Part shown: one piece after another, positions 33,268 through 41,981 of the stretch | Numbering within the stretch: position 1 is the first letter of the stretch | Layout of the letters: the number at the start of each line of letters is the position of its first letter | NCBI RefSeq assembly: GCF_023100845.1 | Contig: NZ_CP095864.1 | Span: 4,030,001 to 4,094,000 of the forward strand | DNA from: Gordonia sp. PP30 | GTDB taxonomy: Bacteria; Actinomycetota; Actinomycetes; Mycobacteriales; Mycobacteriaceae | Reading direction: 5' to 3' | Length of the DNA stretch: 64,000 nt | The notes under the pieces: generated by a model | What the model was told of the DNA's origin: nothing | Database searches by the model: none | What the model saw: only the letters and a program-made list of their open reading frames with translations | Made by a program: the position numbers and the translations under genes

Positions 33268-34938
33268 ATGAATGCCGACGACCTCACCGCGCTCCTCGAT
33301 CGGCTCATCGCCGATGGGGAGAGCGAGGTGGTCGAGTTCAAACGCGGCCGCGACGGGTTCAGCGCAAACGAGATCGGCAGATACTTCTCGGCGCTCGCCA
33401 ACGAGGCGAACCTGCGCGCCGCGGATGCGGGATGGCTGGTGTTCGGGGTCGACGACAAGACTCGCAGCGTCGCCGGCACCACCTACGGCGAGTCCGCGAG
33501 CCGGCTCAACGCTCTCAAGCTCGAAATCAACCAGAACACCGACCCGCGCGTCTCGTTCCGCGATGTCCACGTACTCGAGAGCGATGCCGGCAGTGCACTG
33601 CTCTTCGAGATCCCACCTGCGCCTCGTGGTCTGCCGATCTCGTGGAAGGGCCACCACTGGGCTCGTGCCGGCGAGAGCCTCGTGCCACTCGGCCTTGAGA
33701 AGCTCGATGAACTCCGCAACCAGATGATCAGCACCGATTGGACGGCCGCAGTCATCCCCCACGCCACCCTCGATCATCTCGATCCCGGAGCCATCGCCCA
33801 GGCGCGCCGCGGCTTCATCGAGCGGTACCCACGACTCGCCGATGAGGCCGTTCGCTGGGACGACGCCACCTTTCTCGAGAAGGTTCGGCTGACACAGGAC
33901 GGCGGGGTCACGCGGGCGGCCGTGGTCCTCCTCGGAAAGTTCACCTCTGCCCACCTGATCAGCCCGCACATGGCCGAGATGACGTGGAAGCTGACCGGCG
34001 AGCAGGAGGCGTTCGAACACTTCAGCCTGCCGTTCCTCGTCAACGCCGACAAGCTCATCAGCCGGATTCGCAACGTCCAGATTCGCTTCAACGACCCTAA
34101 CCATGCCGTCTACCGGGAGATCTCGAAGTACGACGACGACGGCCTCCACGAGGCCCTCTACAACTGCATTGCCCACCAGGACTACCGCCGGAACGCCCGG
34201 ATCGTCGTCACCGAACGCCCGGACCGGATCGAGTTCCTCAGCGTCGGAGACTTCGTCGACCGCACTCCCGACGACTACATGCTGGCTGACAAGGTCCCCC
34301 GCGAGTACCGCAATCCCCTGCTCGTGGCCGCGATGACCGAACTCAACCTCATCGATCACATGGGCAACGGAATCCATCGCATGGTGAGCCAGCAACGCCA
34401 ACGGTTTCTCCCACTTCCCGACTACCACCTCGATGAGCCGGGCGAAGTAACGCTGACGGTCTACGGCGCAGTCATCGACAAGGCCTATACCGACCTCCTC
34501 ATGGTCCGGGACGACCTCCCGCTCGAGGACGTGCTTGCACTCGACCGGGTTCAGAAGTCGCTCCCGATATCCGTCGATGCCGTGAAACGGCTAAGGAAAG
34601 CAAACCTCGTGGAAGGCCGCAAGCCCTACCTCACGGTCAGCGCCAGAATTGCCGACCTCACGGGGAGGCGTGCCGAGTACAGCCGAGCACGTGCCCTCGA
34701 CGACGAACACTATGCCCAGTTGATCATCGACTACCTCGACAAATTCCAGAGCGCGTCACGCCGTGAGATCGACGCACTGCTCTGGGACAAGCTGCCCGAT
34801 ACGTTCAGTGACGGTCGTAAGGACAGCAAGATCCACAACCTTCTCGTGAAGCTCCGCAAGCGTGGCGTGATCCGCAGCGTCGGATCGACGAGAGCCGCGA
34901 AATGGCAACTCGATTCAACTCAAAAAACTGAAACTTGA
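33268..34938 (+). CDS. AlbA_2/Schlafen-type protein with RecG-like ATP-binding C-terminus
   Basis: The 556-residue protein opens with an AlbA_2 (Schlafen) nucleic-acid-binding domain (EVVEFKRGRDGFSANEIGRY, then ALANEANLRAADAGWLVFGVDD). A GHKL-type ATPase domain of the RecG-related group follows (HEALYNCIAHQDYRRNARIVV, with RIEFLSVGDF). It ends in one or two winged helices (around residues 420-460 and 500-550). Such proteins are common in defence islands and act as regulators or nucleic-acid processing factors. Its position between mod 2 and res suggests a role in this system, perhaps control or sensing. The start is ATG 33268. Confidence 0.82.
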   Translation: MNADDLTALLDRLIADGESEVVEFKRGRDGFSANEIGRYFSALANEANLRAADAGWLVFGVDDKTRSVAGTTYGESASRLNALKLEINQNTDPRVSFRDVHVLESDAGSALLFEIPPAPRGLPISWKGHHWARAGESLVPLGLEKLDELRNQMISTDWTAAVIPHATLDHLDPGAIAQARRGFIERYPRLADEAVRWDDATFLEKVRLTQDGGVTRAAVVLLGKFTSAHLISPHMAEMTWKLTGEQEAFEHFSLPFLVNADKLISRIRNVQIRFNDPNHAVYREISKYDDDGLHEALYNCIAHQDYRRNARIVVTERPDRIEFLSVGDFVDRTPDDYMLADKVPREYRNPLLVAAMTELNLIDHMGNGIHRMVSQQRQRFLPLPDYHLDEPGEVTLTVYGAVIDKAYTDLLMVRDDLPLEDVLALDRVQKSLPISVDAVKRLRKANLVEGRKPYLTVSARIADLTGRRAEYSRARALDDEHYAQLIIDYLDKFQSASRREIDALLWDKLPDTFSDGRKDSKIHNLLVKLRKRGVIRSVGSTRAAKWQLDSTQKTET

Positions 34939-34981
34939 GCACCGACGCGTTCCGTCCACACTCCGATGACCTGGCACTATC

Positions 34982-35000
34982 CTGGATCGCTCGGATCCAG
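34982..35000. terminator. short hairpin between the ATP-binding gene and res
   Basis: CTGGATC and GATCCAG form a perfect 7-bp stem with a 5-nt loop, 57-75 bp before the res start. It may be a weak terminator or attenuator. The short direct repeat ATTCAACTCAAA occurs on both sides of it (about 34914 and 35011). Confidence 0.35.
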
Positions 35001-35056
35001 ATGAGCCAGAATTCAACTCAAACAACCCAAACGGACCCCGAACAGGACGACCTCTC

Positions 35057-38000
35057 GTGAAGCTGCAGTTCAAGACGCAGGAGTACCAGACCAAGGCCGT
35101 CGACGCAGTCGTCGACGTGTTCGCCGGTCAGCCCCGCCACGACGGCCTCTTGTACCGGATCGACCCGGGCGTGGCCAGCGGCGGCGGCCAGGAACAGCTC
35201 TACACGGCGTCGGGTCTGGCGAACGCCGAGATCCGGCTCAGCAGGCCCCAGCTTCTGGAGAACGTCCACCGGGTCCAAGACTCGCGCAACCTCGACAAGT
35301 CGAAGGCCCTCTTCGACTCGAAGGCCGCGCCCGGCGCCCCGAACCTCGACGTCGAGATGGAGACCGGCACCGGCAAGACCTACGTCTACATCAAAACGAT
35401 CATGGAACTGCACAAGCGTTACGGGTGGAGCAAGTTCATCGTCGTCGTACCGTCGGTCGCGATCCGCGAGGGCGTCAAGAAGACCTTCGACGTGACCGCC
35501 GACCACTTCCAGTCGATCTACGGCACCAAGCCGCGCACGTTCATCTACAACTCGTCTCAGCTTCACGAGCTGGAACGCTTCAGCTCCGACGCCGGAGTCC
35601 AGGTGATGATCATCAACATCCAGGCGTTCAACGCCGCCGCGAGCGCTGAGCAGAAAGCCAAGGAGGGCAAACGAGCCTCGGCCGAAGCGCGAAAGATCTT
35701 CCGGGAGCTCGACGATTTCCAGTCACGACGCCCGATCGACGTCATCAAGGCGAACCGCCCCATCGTCATCATCGACGAGCCGCAGAAGATCAGCGGCGAC
35801 AAGTCACTCAAGGCGCTCGCCGAGTTCAACGCGCTCATGGTGCTGCGCTACTCCGCCACCCACAAGGTGGAGCACACCAAGGTGCACCGGCTCGACGCCG
35901 TCGCTGCCTACAACGCGAAGCTGGTCAAGAAGATCTCGGTTCGCGGCATCACCGTCAAGGGGCTGGCCGGCAGCGCCGCCTACCTGTATCTCGACGCCAT
36001 CCTGCTGAAGAAGGGCGCGGCGCCCACCGCCCGCGTCGAACTCGAGATCGCATCCAAGACCGGGCAGATCAAGCGGCACACTCGCATCGTCGGGAAGGGC
36101 ACCAACTTCCACGACCTGAGCAACGGGGTCGAGGCATACAAGCCCGACGGCCAGCCGTTGTTCGTCACGAACATCGATGCCACCCGCGACATCGTCGAGC
36201 TGTCGAACGGTGACATCGTCGCGGCCGGCCAGCTTTCAGGCGACCGCGATGTCACCGAGGACTCCAAGCGCCGCATCCAGATCCGCGAGGTGATCAACGC
36301 GCATCTGGAGAAGGAACGCGAACTGTTCACGCAGGGTATCAAGGTCCTGTCGCTGTTCTTCATCGACGAGGTGGCCAAGTACCGCGACTACGACCGCGAA
36401 GACACGCTCGGTGAGTACGCCCGGGTCTTCGAGGAGGAGTACGTGCTGGCGCGCGACGCGATCCTCGGCGAGCTGGAACTCGACGACGACACCGCCGCGT
36501 ACATGGCCTACCTGCGTCGTGACGAGGTCAGCGCGATCCATGAGGGCTACTTCTCCATCGACAAGAAGTCGAAGCGGCAGGTCGACGGCAAGATCTCCCG
36601 CAGCGGCGACGACAAGGGCCAGTCCACGGACACCGACGCCTACGACCTCATCCTCAAAGACAAGGAACGCCTGCTCTCCTTCGCTGAACCCGTCCGGTTC
36701 ATCTTCTCCCACTCGGCTCTCCGCGAGGGCTGGGACAACCCGAACGTTTTCGTGATGGGCATGCTGAAGAAGTCCGACAACACCGTGTCGCGCCGTCAGG
36801 AGATCGGCCGAGGTCTGCGACTGGCCGTCGACCAGTACGGCGAACGGATGGACAACCCGATCACCGTCCACGAGATCAACGAACTCACCGTCGTGACCGA
36901 CGAGTCCTACACCGACTTCGTCACCGGCCTGCAGAAGGAGATCGCCGCGACGCTATCCGAGCGGCCACGCAAGGCGTCGGTCGGATTCTTCACCGGCAAG
37001 ACCATCAAGACCCCTGACGGAGAGTCGAAGGTGGAGGAAGCGGTGGCCGCCGCGCTGTACAAGTACCTCATCAAGAACGACTACCTCAACGACGACGACA
37101 CCGTCGCAGACGCCTACAAGGAGGCTAAGGAGAACGGCACCCTGGCGAAGCCGGCGTCGGAGCTGCTGATCCCGGTGATCGACTACATGTGGCCGTTGGT
37201 CGATGCGCTCTACCTGAATGTTCCGCTTCCCGACGACGCTCGCACCAAGAAGAAGATCCCGCTCAACGAGAAGAACTTCGCCAAGGCCGAGTTCAAGGAA
37301 CTGTGGAACCGGATCAACCACAGGGCCGTGTACCAGGTCGAGTTCGACTCGAACGAGCTGATCGGCAAGGCCGTCAAGGCTCTCGACAAGGACCTGACCG
37401 TCACCGGCCTGCAGTACGTGATCGAGCAGGGGCACCAGCTAGAGGATCTAGACGCCGATCAGGTCGCGCAGGGGACGTCGTTCAAGGTGGACGGTCACCG
37501 CCGGGAGACCGAGCAGATCACGGCGAGTTCGTCGGTCAAGTACGACCTGCTCGGCGAGATCACCGAGAAGACCCAGCTCACCCGGCGCACCGTATCGGCG
37601 ATCCTCCGCGGCGTTCACCCTGGCACCTTCGCGAAGTTCCGGCTCAATCCGGAGCAGTTCATCACCGAGACCGCCCGCATTATCAATGAGGAGAAGGCGA
37701 CGGTCATCGTCGAGCATCTCACGTACGACGCCCTCGACGACCGCTTCGACTCGGCGATCTTCACCGAGAATCAGTCGTCGCAGGACTTCCGCAAGGCCGG
37801 TGAGAAGCTCACCAAGCACGTGTACGACTACGTCGTCACCGACTCTCAGGTGGAACGTGACTTCGTCACCAAGCTCGATACGAGCAAGGAGGTGTCGGTA
37901 TACGCGAAACTACCGCGCGGATTCTTCATCCCGACCCCGGTCGGCGACTACAACCCCGACTGGGCCATCGCCTTCCACGAGGGGTCGGTCAAGCACATCT

Positions 38001-38179
38001 ACTTCGTCGCGGAGACGAAGGGCACCATGTCGACCCTGGGGATCAAGGGTATCGAGCGCGCCAAGATCGAGTGCGCCACCAAGTTCTTCGACGAGCTCAC
38101 CAAGAACAACCACGGCGAGGTGATCTACAAGCGGGTCGACGGCTTCGACAAGTTGATGGAGGAAGTCGTCAGAAAATAG
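35057..38179 (+). CDS. type III restriction enzyme Res subunit
   Basis: The 1040-residue protein has a superfamily-2 ATPase (Walker A TGTGKT at 103-108, Walker B IIDEPQ, which is the form typical of type III Res). It has motif VI around RRQEIGRGLRLAVDQ and a C-terminal PD-(D/E)xK nuclease with Asp968 (NPDWAIAF) and Glu986-x-Lys988 (AETKG). With a Mod subunit it would translocate on or slide along DNA and cleave unmethylated sites in head-to-head orientation. All key residues are present, so it appears active. The start is GTG 35057. It is the only Res for two Mods. The right border repeat follows 62 bp after its stop. Confidence 0.93.
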   Translation: MKLQFKTQEYQTKAVDAVVDVFAGQPRHDGLLYRIDPGVASGGGQEQLYTASGLANAEIRLSRPQLLENVHRVQDSRNLDKSKALFDSKAAPGAPNLDVEMETGTGKTYVYIKTIMELHKRYGWSKFIVVVPSVAIREGVKKTFDVTADHFQSIYGTKPRTFIYNSSQLHELERFSSDAGVQVMIINIQAFNAAASAEQKAKEGKRASAEARKIFRELDDFQSRRPIDVIKANRPIVIIDEPQKISGDKSLKALAEFNALMVLRYSATHKVEHTKVHRLDAVAAYNAKLVKKISVRGITVKGLAGSAAYLYLDAILLKKGAAPTARVELEIASKTGQIKRHTRIVGKGTNFHDLSNGVEAYKPDGQPLFVTNIDATRDIVELSNGDIVAAGQLSGDRDVTEDSKRRIQIREVINAHLEKERELFTQGIKVLSLFFIDEVAKYRDYDREDTLGEYARVFEEEYVLARDAILGELELDDDTAAYMAYLRRDEVSAIHEGYFSIDKKSKRQVDGKISRSGDDKGQSTDTDAYDLILKDKERLLSFAEPVRFIFSHSALREGWDNPNVFVMGMLKKSDNTVSRRQEIGRGLRLAVDQYGERMDNPITVHEINELTVVTDESYTDFVTGLQKEIAATLSERPRKASVGFFTGKTIKTPDGESKVEEAVAAALYKYLIKNDYLNDDDTVADAYKEAKENGTLAKPASELLIPVIDYMWPLVDALYLNVPLPDDARTKKKIPLNEKNFAKAEFKELWNRINHRAVYQVEFDSNELIGKAVKALDKDLTVTGLQYVIEQGHQLEDLDADQVAQGTSFKVDGHRRETEQITASSSVKYDLLGEITEKTQLTRRTVSAILRGVHPGTFAKFRLNPEQFITETARIINEEKATVIVEHLTYDALDDRFDSAIFTENQSSQDFRKAGEKLTKHVYDYVVTDSQVERDFVTKLDTSKEVSVYAKLPRGFFIPTPVGDYNPDWAIAFHEGSVKHIYFVAETKGTMSTLGIKGIERAKIECATKFFDELTKNNHGEVIYKRVDGFDKLMEEVVRK

Positions 38180-38241
38180 CCGACCAGTGGGGGCTGTGGC
38201 CTCGATGGGGCTCGACCGGCCCAGGACGCTCGTCGCATGGG

Positions 38242-38313
38242 CCGTGTCGCGGGTCCAGTTGCGTGTCGCCCGTCCGGCACGACCCTCGACGCGCAGGACG
38301 ACCCGCGACACGG
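38242..38313. repeat. 72-bp palindrome-ended repeat, copy 2 (right border of the defence island)
   Basis: This copy has the same length and orientation as the one at 24637-24708 and is nearly identical: TCGACGCG replaces GCGACACG in the middle. The same 14-bp inverted ends are present. The 13.5 kb between the two copies hold only the defence genes. Confidence 0.85.
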
Positions 38314-38383
38314 AACACGAATCCCTACGACCGCCACGCGGCGACTCCGTGACGCGGACCACGTATCGACTACCGTTTGACAC

Positions 38384-38917
38384 ATGAGCACACCTCGCGT
38401 CTCACCCGGGCACCTGCGCGAACTCGGCCCGATCAACTGGGTCATCGTCCGCGCCATGTCCCTCGCCACCGGCACCGACAACGCGCACATCTTCGCCACC
38501 CTCGGCCGCAGCAAGGGATTGTTCCGCGGTTGGCTGCACTACTCCAGCCGGATGATGCCCTTCGGCGAACTCTCCCGCCGGGAGACCGAAATGATCATCA
38601 TTCGGGTCGCCCACCTGCGCGGATGCGACTACGAGCTCGATCATCACCGGCGGCTCGGCGCCAAGGCCGGGATCGACGACGACGACTTCGCCCGCGTTCT
38701 CGAGGGCCCGGACGCCGGCTGGGGCGACCGGCAGGCCGCCCTGCTGCGCGCCACCGACGAACTCGTGCGGGACCGCGACATCTCCGACGGCACCTGGTCG
38801 GCGCTGCGGCGCCACCTGTCCGAGCGGCGGGCGATCGCCTTCGTCCTGCTCGTCGGCCAGTACGACATGCTCGCCACCACCATCTCCACGCTGCGCGTAC
38901 AGCGCGACGAGTTCTGA
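38384..38917 (+). CDS. carboxymuconolactone-decarboxylase/AhpD-family protein
   Basis: The 177-residue all-helical protein shows the family core ELSRRETEMIIIRVAHLRGCDYELDHHRRLGAKAG in segments: the charged helix before RGCDYELDHH carries one cysteine where AhpD has a CxxC pair. With a single Cys, a peroxidase role like AhpD is less likely; members of this type often act as decarboxylases or have unknown roles. It is followed after 14 bp by a methyltransferase gene, so the two are probably co-transcribed. Confidence 0.75.
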   Translation: MSTPRVSPGHLRELGPINWVIVRAMSLATGTDNAHIFATLGRSKGLFRGWLHYSSRMMPFGELSRRETEMIIIRVAHLRGCDYELDHHRRLGAKAGIDDDDFARVLEGPDAGWGDRQAALLRATDELVRDRDISDGTWSALRRHLSERRAIAFVLLVGQYDMLATTISTLRVQRDEF

Positions 38918-38931
38918 CGGGAGACCCGGCA

Positions 38932-39579
38932 GTGAGCTCCCTCGCCGAACGGCTGATGCACAACCCGCTCTTCTCCCAGGTCTACGAGCACGCCTGGCGC
39001 CCGATCTTCACTCGCGGCTTCAGCCTCGGCGGCACGCAGACGCAGGACTACGACCGCGCGCTGCGCGCCTATCTCTCCCGCCCCGGTGACCGGCGGGTGC
39101 TCGACATCGCGTGCGGGCCGGGCAACTACGCGAACGACGCCGCCCGGGGTCTCACCGGGGACGGCGCCTACGTCGGTCTCGACTTCTCGGCCGCCATGCT
39201 CACCCGCGCGGCCCGCGACAACACCGGTGACCGGATCACCTTCGTCCGCGGCGACGCGCACGCGCTGCCCTTCGCGTCGCAGTCGTTCGACACGGTGACC
39301 TGCCTCGCCGCGCTCTACCTGATCCCCGATCCGCTCGCGGCACTGGACGAGATGACGCGGGTGCTGGCTCCCGGCGGCGAGCTGATCGTGTTCACCTCGG
39401 TCCGCGCCTCGATCGCCGCGGTGCCCGGCGCGCGCGCCGCGGCCGGACTGACCGGGCTGCGGATCTTCGATCGCACCGAACTCCTCGACCGGCTGATCGC
39501 ACAGGACATGGAGCAGGTGGAACAGACCATCACCGGCGTCGGCCAGTACGTGCACGCACGCAAGCCCCGGAAGGGATAG
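38932..39579 (+). CDS. class I SAM-dependent methyltransferase
   Basis: The 215-residue protein has motif I VLDIACGPGNYANDAARGL, the acidic YVGLDFSAAML, RGDAHALPFASQSFDTVTCL and RVLAPGGELIVFT, the UbiE/COQ5-like pattern. The substrate is unknown; small lipids or quinones are common for this group. The start is GTG 38932 with a GGGAG site; a longer open frame overlaps the CMD gene out of frame. Confidence 0.85.
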   Translation: MSSLAERLMHNPLFSQVYEHAWRPIFTRGFSLGGTQTQDYDRALRAYLSRPGDRRVLDIACGPGNYANDAARGLTGDGAYVGLDFSAAMLTRAARDNTGDRITFVRGDAHALPFASQSFDTVTCLAALYLIPDPLAALDEMTRVLAPGGELIVFTSVRASIAAVPGARAAAGLTGLRIFDRTELLDRLIAQDMEQVEQTITGVGQYVHARKPRKG

Positions 39580-39618
39580 TCGCCCACGGGACCTTCGGCC
39601 CCGGACGCCGTCAACCGG

Positions 39619-39637
39619 TAAGGGTAGACTAATAAGA
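39619..39637 (+). promoter_or_regulatory. promoter region with -10-like and weak DtxR/IdeR-like sequence
   Basis: TAAGGGTAGACTAATAAGA matches about 12 of 19 positions of the DtxR/IdeR iron box, including the central TAG-CTAA. It also contains TAGACT, which fits the -10 pattern. It lies 35-53 bp before the methyltransferase start. The iron-box reading is weak. Confidence 0.3.
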
Positions 39638-39671
39638 GGGACAGTTTCCTTCGATTCCCGGGGAGTCCACC

Positions 39672-40484
39672 ATGACCGAATCCACCACGCCCGCCGACCT
39701 GCCCCTACCCGGCCGCAGCGACGAAGACCTGCCGGGACACTGGCTGCTCGCCCGTATGGGCAAGCGCGTGCTGCGCCCCGGCGGACTCGAGCTGACCCGC
39801 AAGATGCTGCGCGACGCCGGCCTGACCGGCGCGGACGTCATCGAATTGGCACCCGGTCTCGGAAAGACGGCCGCCGACATCCTCGACGCCGGCCCCAAGA
39901 GCTACGTCGGCATCGAGGCCGATCCGGAGGCCGTCGCGCTGACCGAGAAGGCGATCGGCCGACGGGGCCGCGTGGTGACGGCGGACGCGTCGTCGACCGG
40001 GCTCGACGACGACAGCGGCGACGTCGTGGTCGGCGAGGCCATGCTCACCATGCAGTCCGACCGCGGCAAGGACGCGATCATCGGCGAGGCGTTCCGGGTG
40101 CTGCGCCCGGGCGGGCGGTACGCGATCCACGAGCTGGCGCTGGAACCGGACAGCCTCAGCGACGCGCAGAAGACTCAGATCCGCCAGGCACTCGCCCGCT
40201 CGATCAAGGTCAACGCCCGGCCACTCACCGAGGCCGAGTGGCGGGAGCACCTGGTCGCCGCCGGCTTCGAGATCGAGAAGGTGCGCTTCGCGCCGATGGC
40301 CCTGCTGCAACCGCGGCGCGTCGTCGCCGACGAGGGCCCGCTGCGTTCACTCAAGATCGTGGGAAACGTGCTGCGTAACGGCGATGCACGACGGCGTATT
40401 GTGGGGATGCGCCGCGTCTTCCGCCAGTACCGCCGAGAACTCGCGGCCATCGAGATCGTCGCCCGGAAGCCTGACAAATCATGA
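39672..40484 (+). CDS. class I SAM-dependent methyltransferase (cupin-linked operon)
   Basis: The 270-residue protein has the SAM motif VIELAPGLGKTAADIL, YVGIEADPEAV, a middle VVTADASSTGLDDDSGDVVV and the RVLRPGGRYAIHEL strand. The substrate is unknown. The ATG stop overlap (ATGA) with the cupin gene, and of that gene with the regulator, makes a three-gene operon. A C-terminal basic region (RRRIVGMRRVFRQYRRE) is unusual for small-molecule methyltransferases. Confidence 0.85.
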   Translation: MTESTTPADLPLPGRSDEDLPGHWLLARMGKRVLRPGGLELTRKMLRDAGLTGADVIELAPGLGKTAADILDAGPKSYVGIEADPEAVALTEKAIGRRGRVVTADASSTGLDDDSGDVVVGEAMLTMQSDRGKDAIIGEAFRVLRPGGRYAIHELALEPDSLSDAQKTQIRQALARSIKVNARPLTEAEWREHLVAAGFEIEKVRFAPMALLQPRRVVADEGPLRSLKIVGNVLRNGDARRRIVGMRRVFRQYRRELAAIEIVARKPDKS

Positions 40485-40813
40485 GTGATACCGCCAGTTG
40501 GTCGTACCTGACCGGCCTCGCCGACGCGAGCCCCGATCCGTCCGGTGACCGCCCGAAGATCACCGTGCTGCACCGGGGCGAGAGCGAGACGCTCATCCGG
40601 CTGGCGTTCGGCGCCGGCCAGACCATGACCGAGCACACCGCGGCGCACCCGATCGTGGTGCTCGGGCAGGTCGGCTCGATCGACTTCAGCGTCGGCGGCG
40701 CCACCTACGACCTGACCGGCGGCACCGCGATCCGGGTGGACACCCGGGTTCCGCATTCGCTGTTCGCCCGCACGGCCGCGACGGCCACGCTGATCGTGGT
40801 GCACGGCCGATGA
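40481..40813 (+). CDS. small cupin-domain protein
   Basis: The 110-residue single-domain cupin has motif 1 TMTEHTAAHPIVVLGQVGSIDFSV in pieces, with only His residues in EHTAAHP as metal ligands, and motif 2 TRVPHSLFA. It may bind a metal and act as an oxygen or redox sensor or a small-molecule binder. It is translationally coupled to both neighbours. Confidence 0.8.
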   Translation: MSDTASWSYLTGLADASPDPSGDRPKITVLHRGESETLIRLAFGAGQTMTEHTAAHPIVVLGQVGSIDFSVGGATYDLTGGTAIRVDTRVPHSLFARTAATATLIVVHGR

Positions 40814-41469
40814 GCGGCGCCCGCCAGCGCGACCGGGTGCGCTCGCTCGTCGCCGAGGCCCAGACGCCGATCGATGCGCAGTCCATCGCGAGTGCGCTCG
40901 ACATCCACGTCACGACGGCGCGCTTTCACCTGAACAACCTGGTCGACGAGGGCGCCGCGGTCGCCGTCGCGCTCCCGCCCGACGGGGTGGGGCGGCCCCG
41001 GATGGGCTATCGCATCGTGGTGGCTCCGCCGATCGACGACCTGCTCATCATGCTGATCACCCGGCTGGGCGACACCCCGGAGGCACGCGAACGGCTCGCC
41101 GTCGAGGTCGGCCGCGGATGGGCCGCCAAGCACCTGCCCGCCGAACTGTCCGGGCCGACCCTGCCCGATCCGGTGGTGATCGCCGAGACCATCCTGACCC
41201 GGCTCGGTTTCCGCATCACTGGGGTCGTCAGCGCGTTCGGCGACCACGAGATCACCCTCTGCGGCTGCCCGCTGCAGGAACTGGAACATGAGCTGCCCGA
41301 GGTGGCCCGCGGCGTGGTCCGCGGCATCCTCGAAGAAGCGCTCGCGGAGGGCTCGGCGGCCCTGCAATCGAGCTACGCCGTCCTCGTCCGTCCCGATGCG
41401 GCGGCCGGAGCCTGCGAACTCCGGCTCACCCTGGCCCGCACCGCCGGTGCCGACGCCCTCGCCGACTGA
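40810..41469 (+). CDS. SufR/ArsR-like winged-helix regulator
   Basis: The 219-residue protein starts with a winged helix (IDAQSIASALDIHVTTARFH, then LNNLVDEGAAVAV). Its C-terminal effector region includes a cysteine pair, ITLCGCPLQELEHELPEVAR. In SufR-type regulators cysteines in this region hold an iron-sulfur cluster. It overlaps the cupin gene by 4 bp and so probably controls its own operon in response to redox or iron-sulfur state. The cluster is an inference from the two cysteines; SufR proper has more ligands. Confidence 0.7.
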   Translation: MSGARQRDRVRSLVAEAQTPIDAQSIASALDIHVTTARFHLNNLVDEGAAVAVALPPDGVGRPRMGYRIVVAPPIDDLLIMLITRLGDTPEARERLAVEVGRGWAAKHLPAELSGPTLPDPVVIAETILTRLGFRITGVVSAFGDHEITLCGCPLQELEHELPEVARGVVRGILEEALAEGSAALQSSYAVLVRPDAAAGACELRLTLARTAGADALAD

Positions 41470-41501
41470 CTCGGACCACCCCTCGTCTGGAGGAGAATCC
41501 C

Positions 41502-41975
41502 ATGACCCACCGTTTCCGGCTGCTGGCCATCACCCTGCTCACCGTCGTCGCGACGGCTGTCGGTCTGGCGCTCACCGCGCCGGCCGCCCGGGCACTGCCC
41601 GCCGATTTCACCGTCACCACCGACGATCCGAGCACCTCGGAACTGGGCGACATCATCGAGTTCTTGGTCGCGACCCCGGCCTCCGACGAGGCCAAGGCCC
41701 GCAACCTGGAGGGCGGCATGGACGCGGTGGTGGTGCCCAAGACCGTCTACAACCTCGGTCTGTTCCGCGCACCCCGTGGTTCGCACGAGATCACCGAGAT
41801 CACCGGGCGATCGGGCGACACCATCAGCGCCACCCTGAAGGCCTCCGCGGCGGGCCGGCCGAGCGTCAACACCACGATCGAGTTCAAGAAGATCGACGGC
41901 AACTGGCGGCTGGCCAACAACTCGATCTGCCGCGGCGTCAAGACCGTCGGCCTCAACATCTACTGCAACGCCTGA
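41502..41975 (+). CDS. small secreted protein (MTB12-like)
   Basis: The 157-residue protein has a typical signal peptide (LLAITLLTVVATAVGLALTAPAARA region) with cleavage expected after ARA near residue 32. A compact mature domain with two cysteines (NSICRGV and IYCNA) follows and could form a disulfide. The fold pattern resembles low-molecular-weight secreted antigens of mycobacteria such as MTB12, but similarity by eye is weak. The ribosome site GGAGGAG is strong. The ABC transporter genes follow after 6 bp. Confidence 0.7.
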   Translation: MTHRFRLLAITLLTVVATAVGLALTAPAARALPADFTVTTDDPSTSELGDIIEFLVATPASDEAKARNLEGGMDAVVVPKTVYNLGLFRAPRGSHEITEITGRSGDTISATLKASAAGRPSVNTTIEFKKIDGNWRLANNSICRGVKTVGLNIYCNA

Positions 41976-41981
41976 TCCGCG

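Noticed and set aside
32969..33271. Small open frames in the gap between mod 2 and the AlbA_2 gene.
   Set aside because: They have no ribosome site or family resemblance and overlap in several frames, as expected for non-coding GC-rich DNA.
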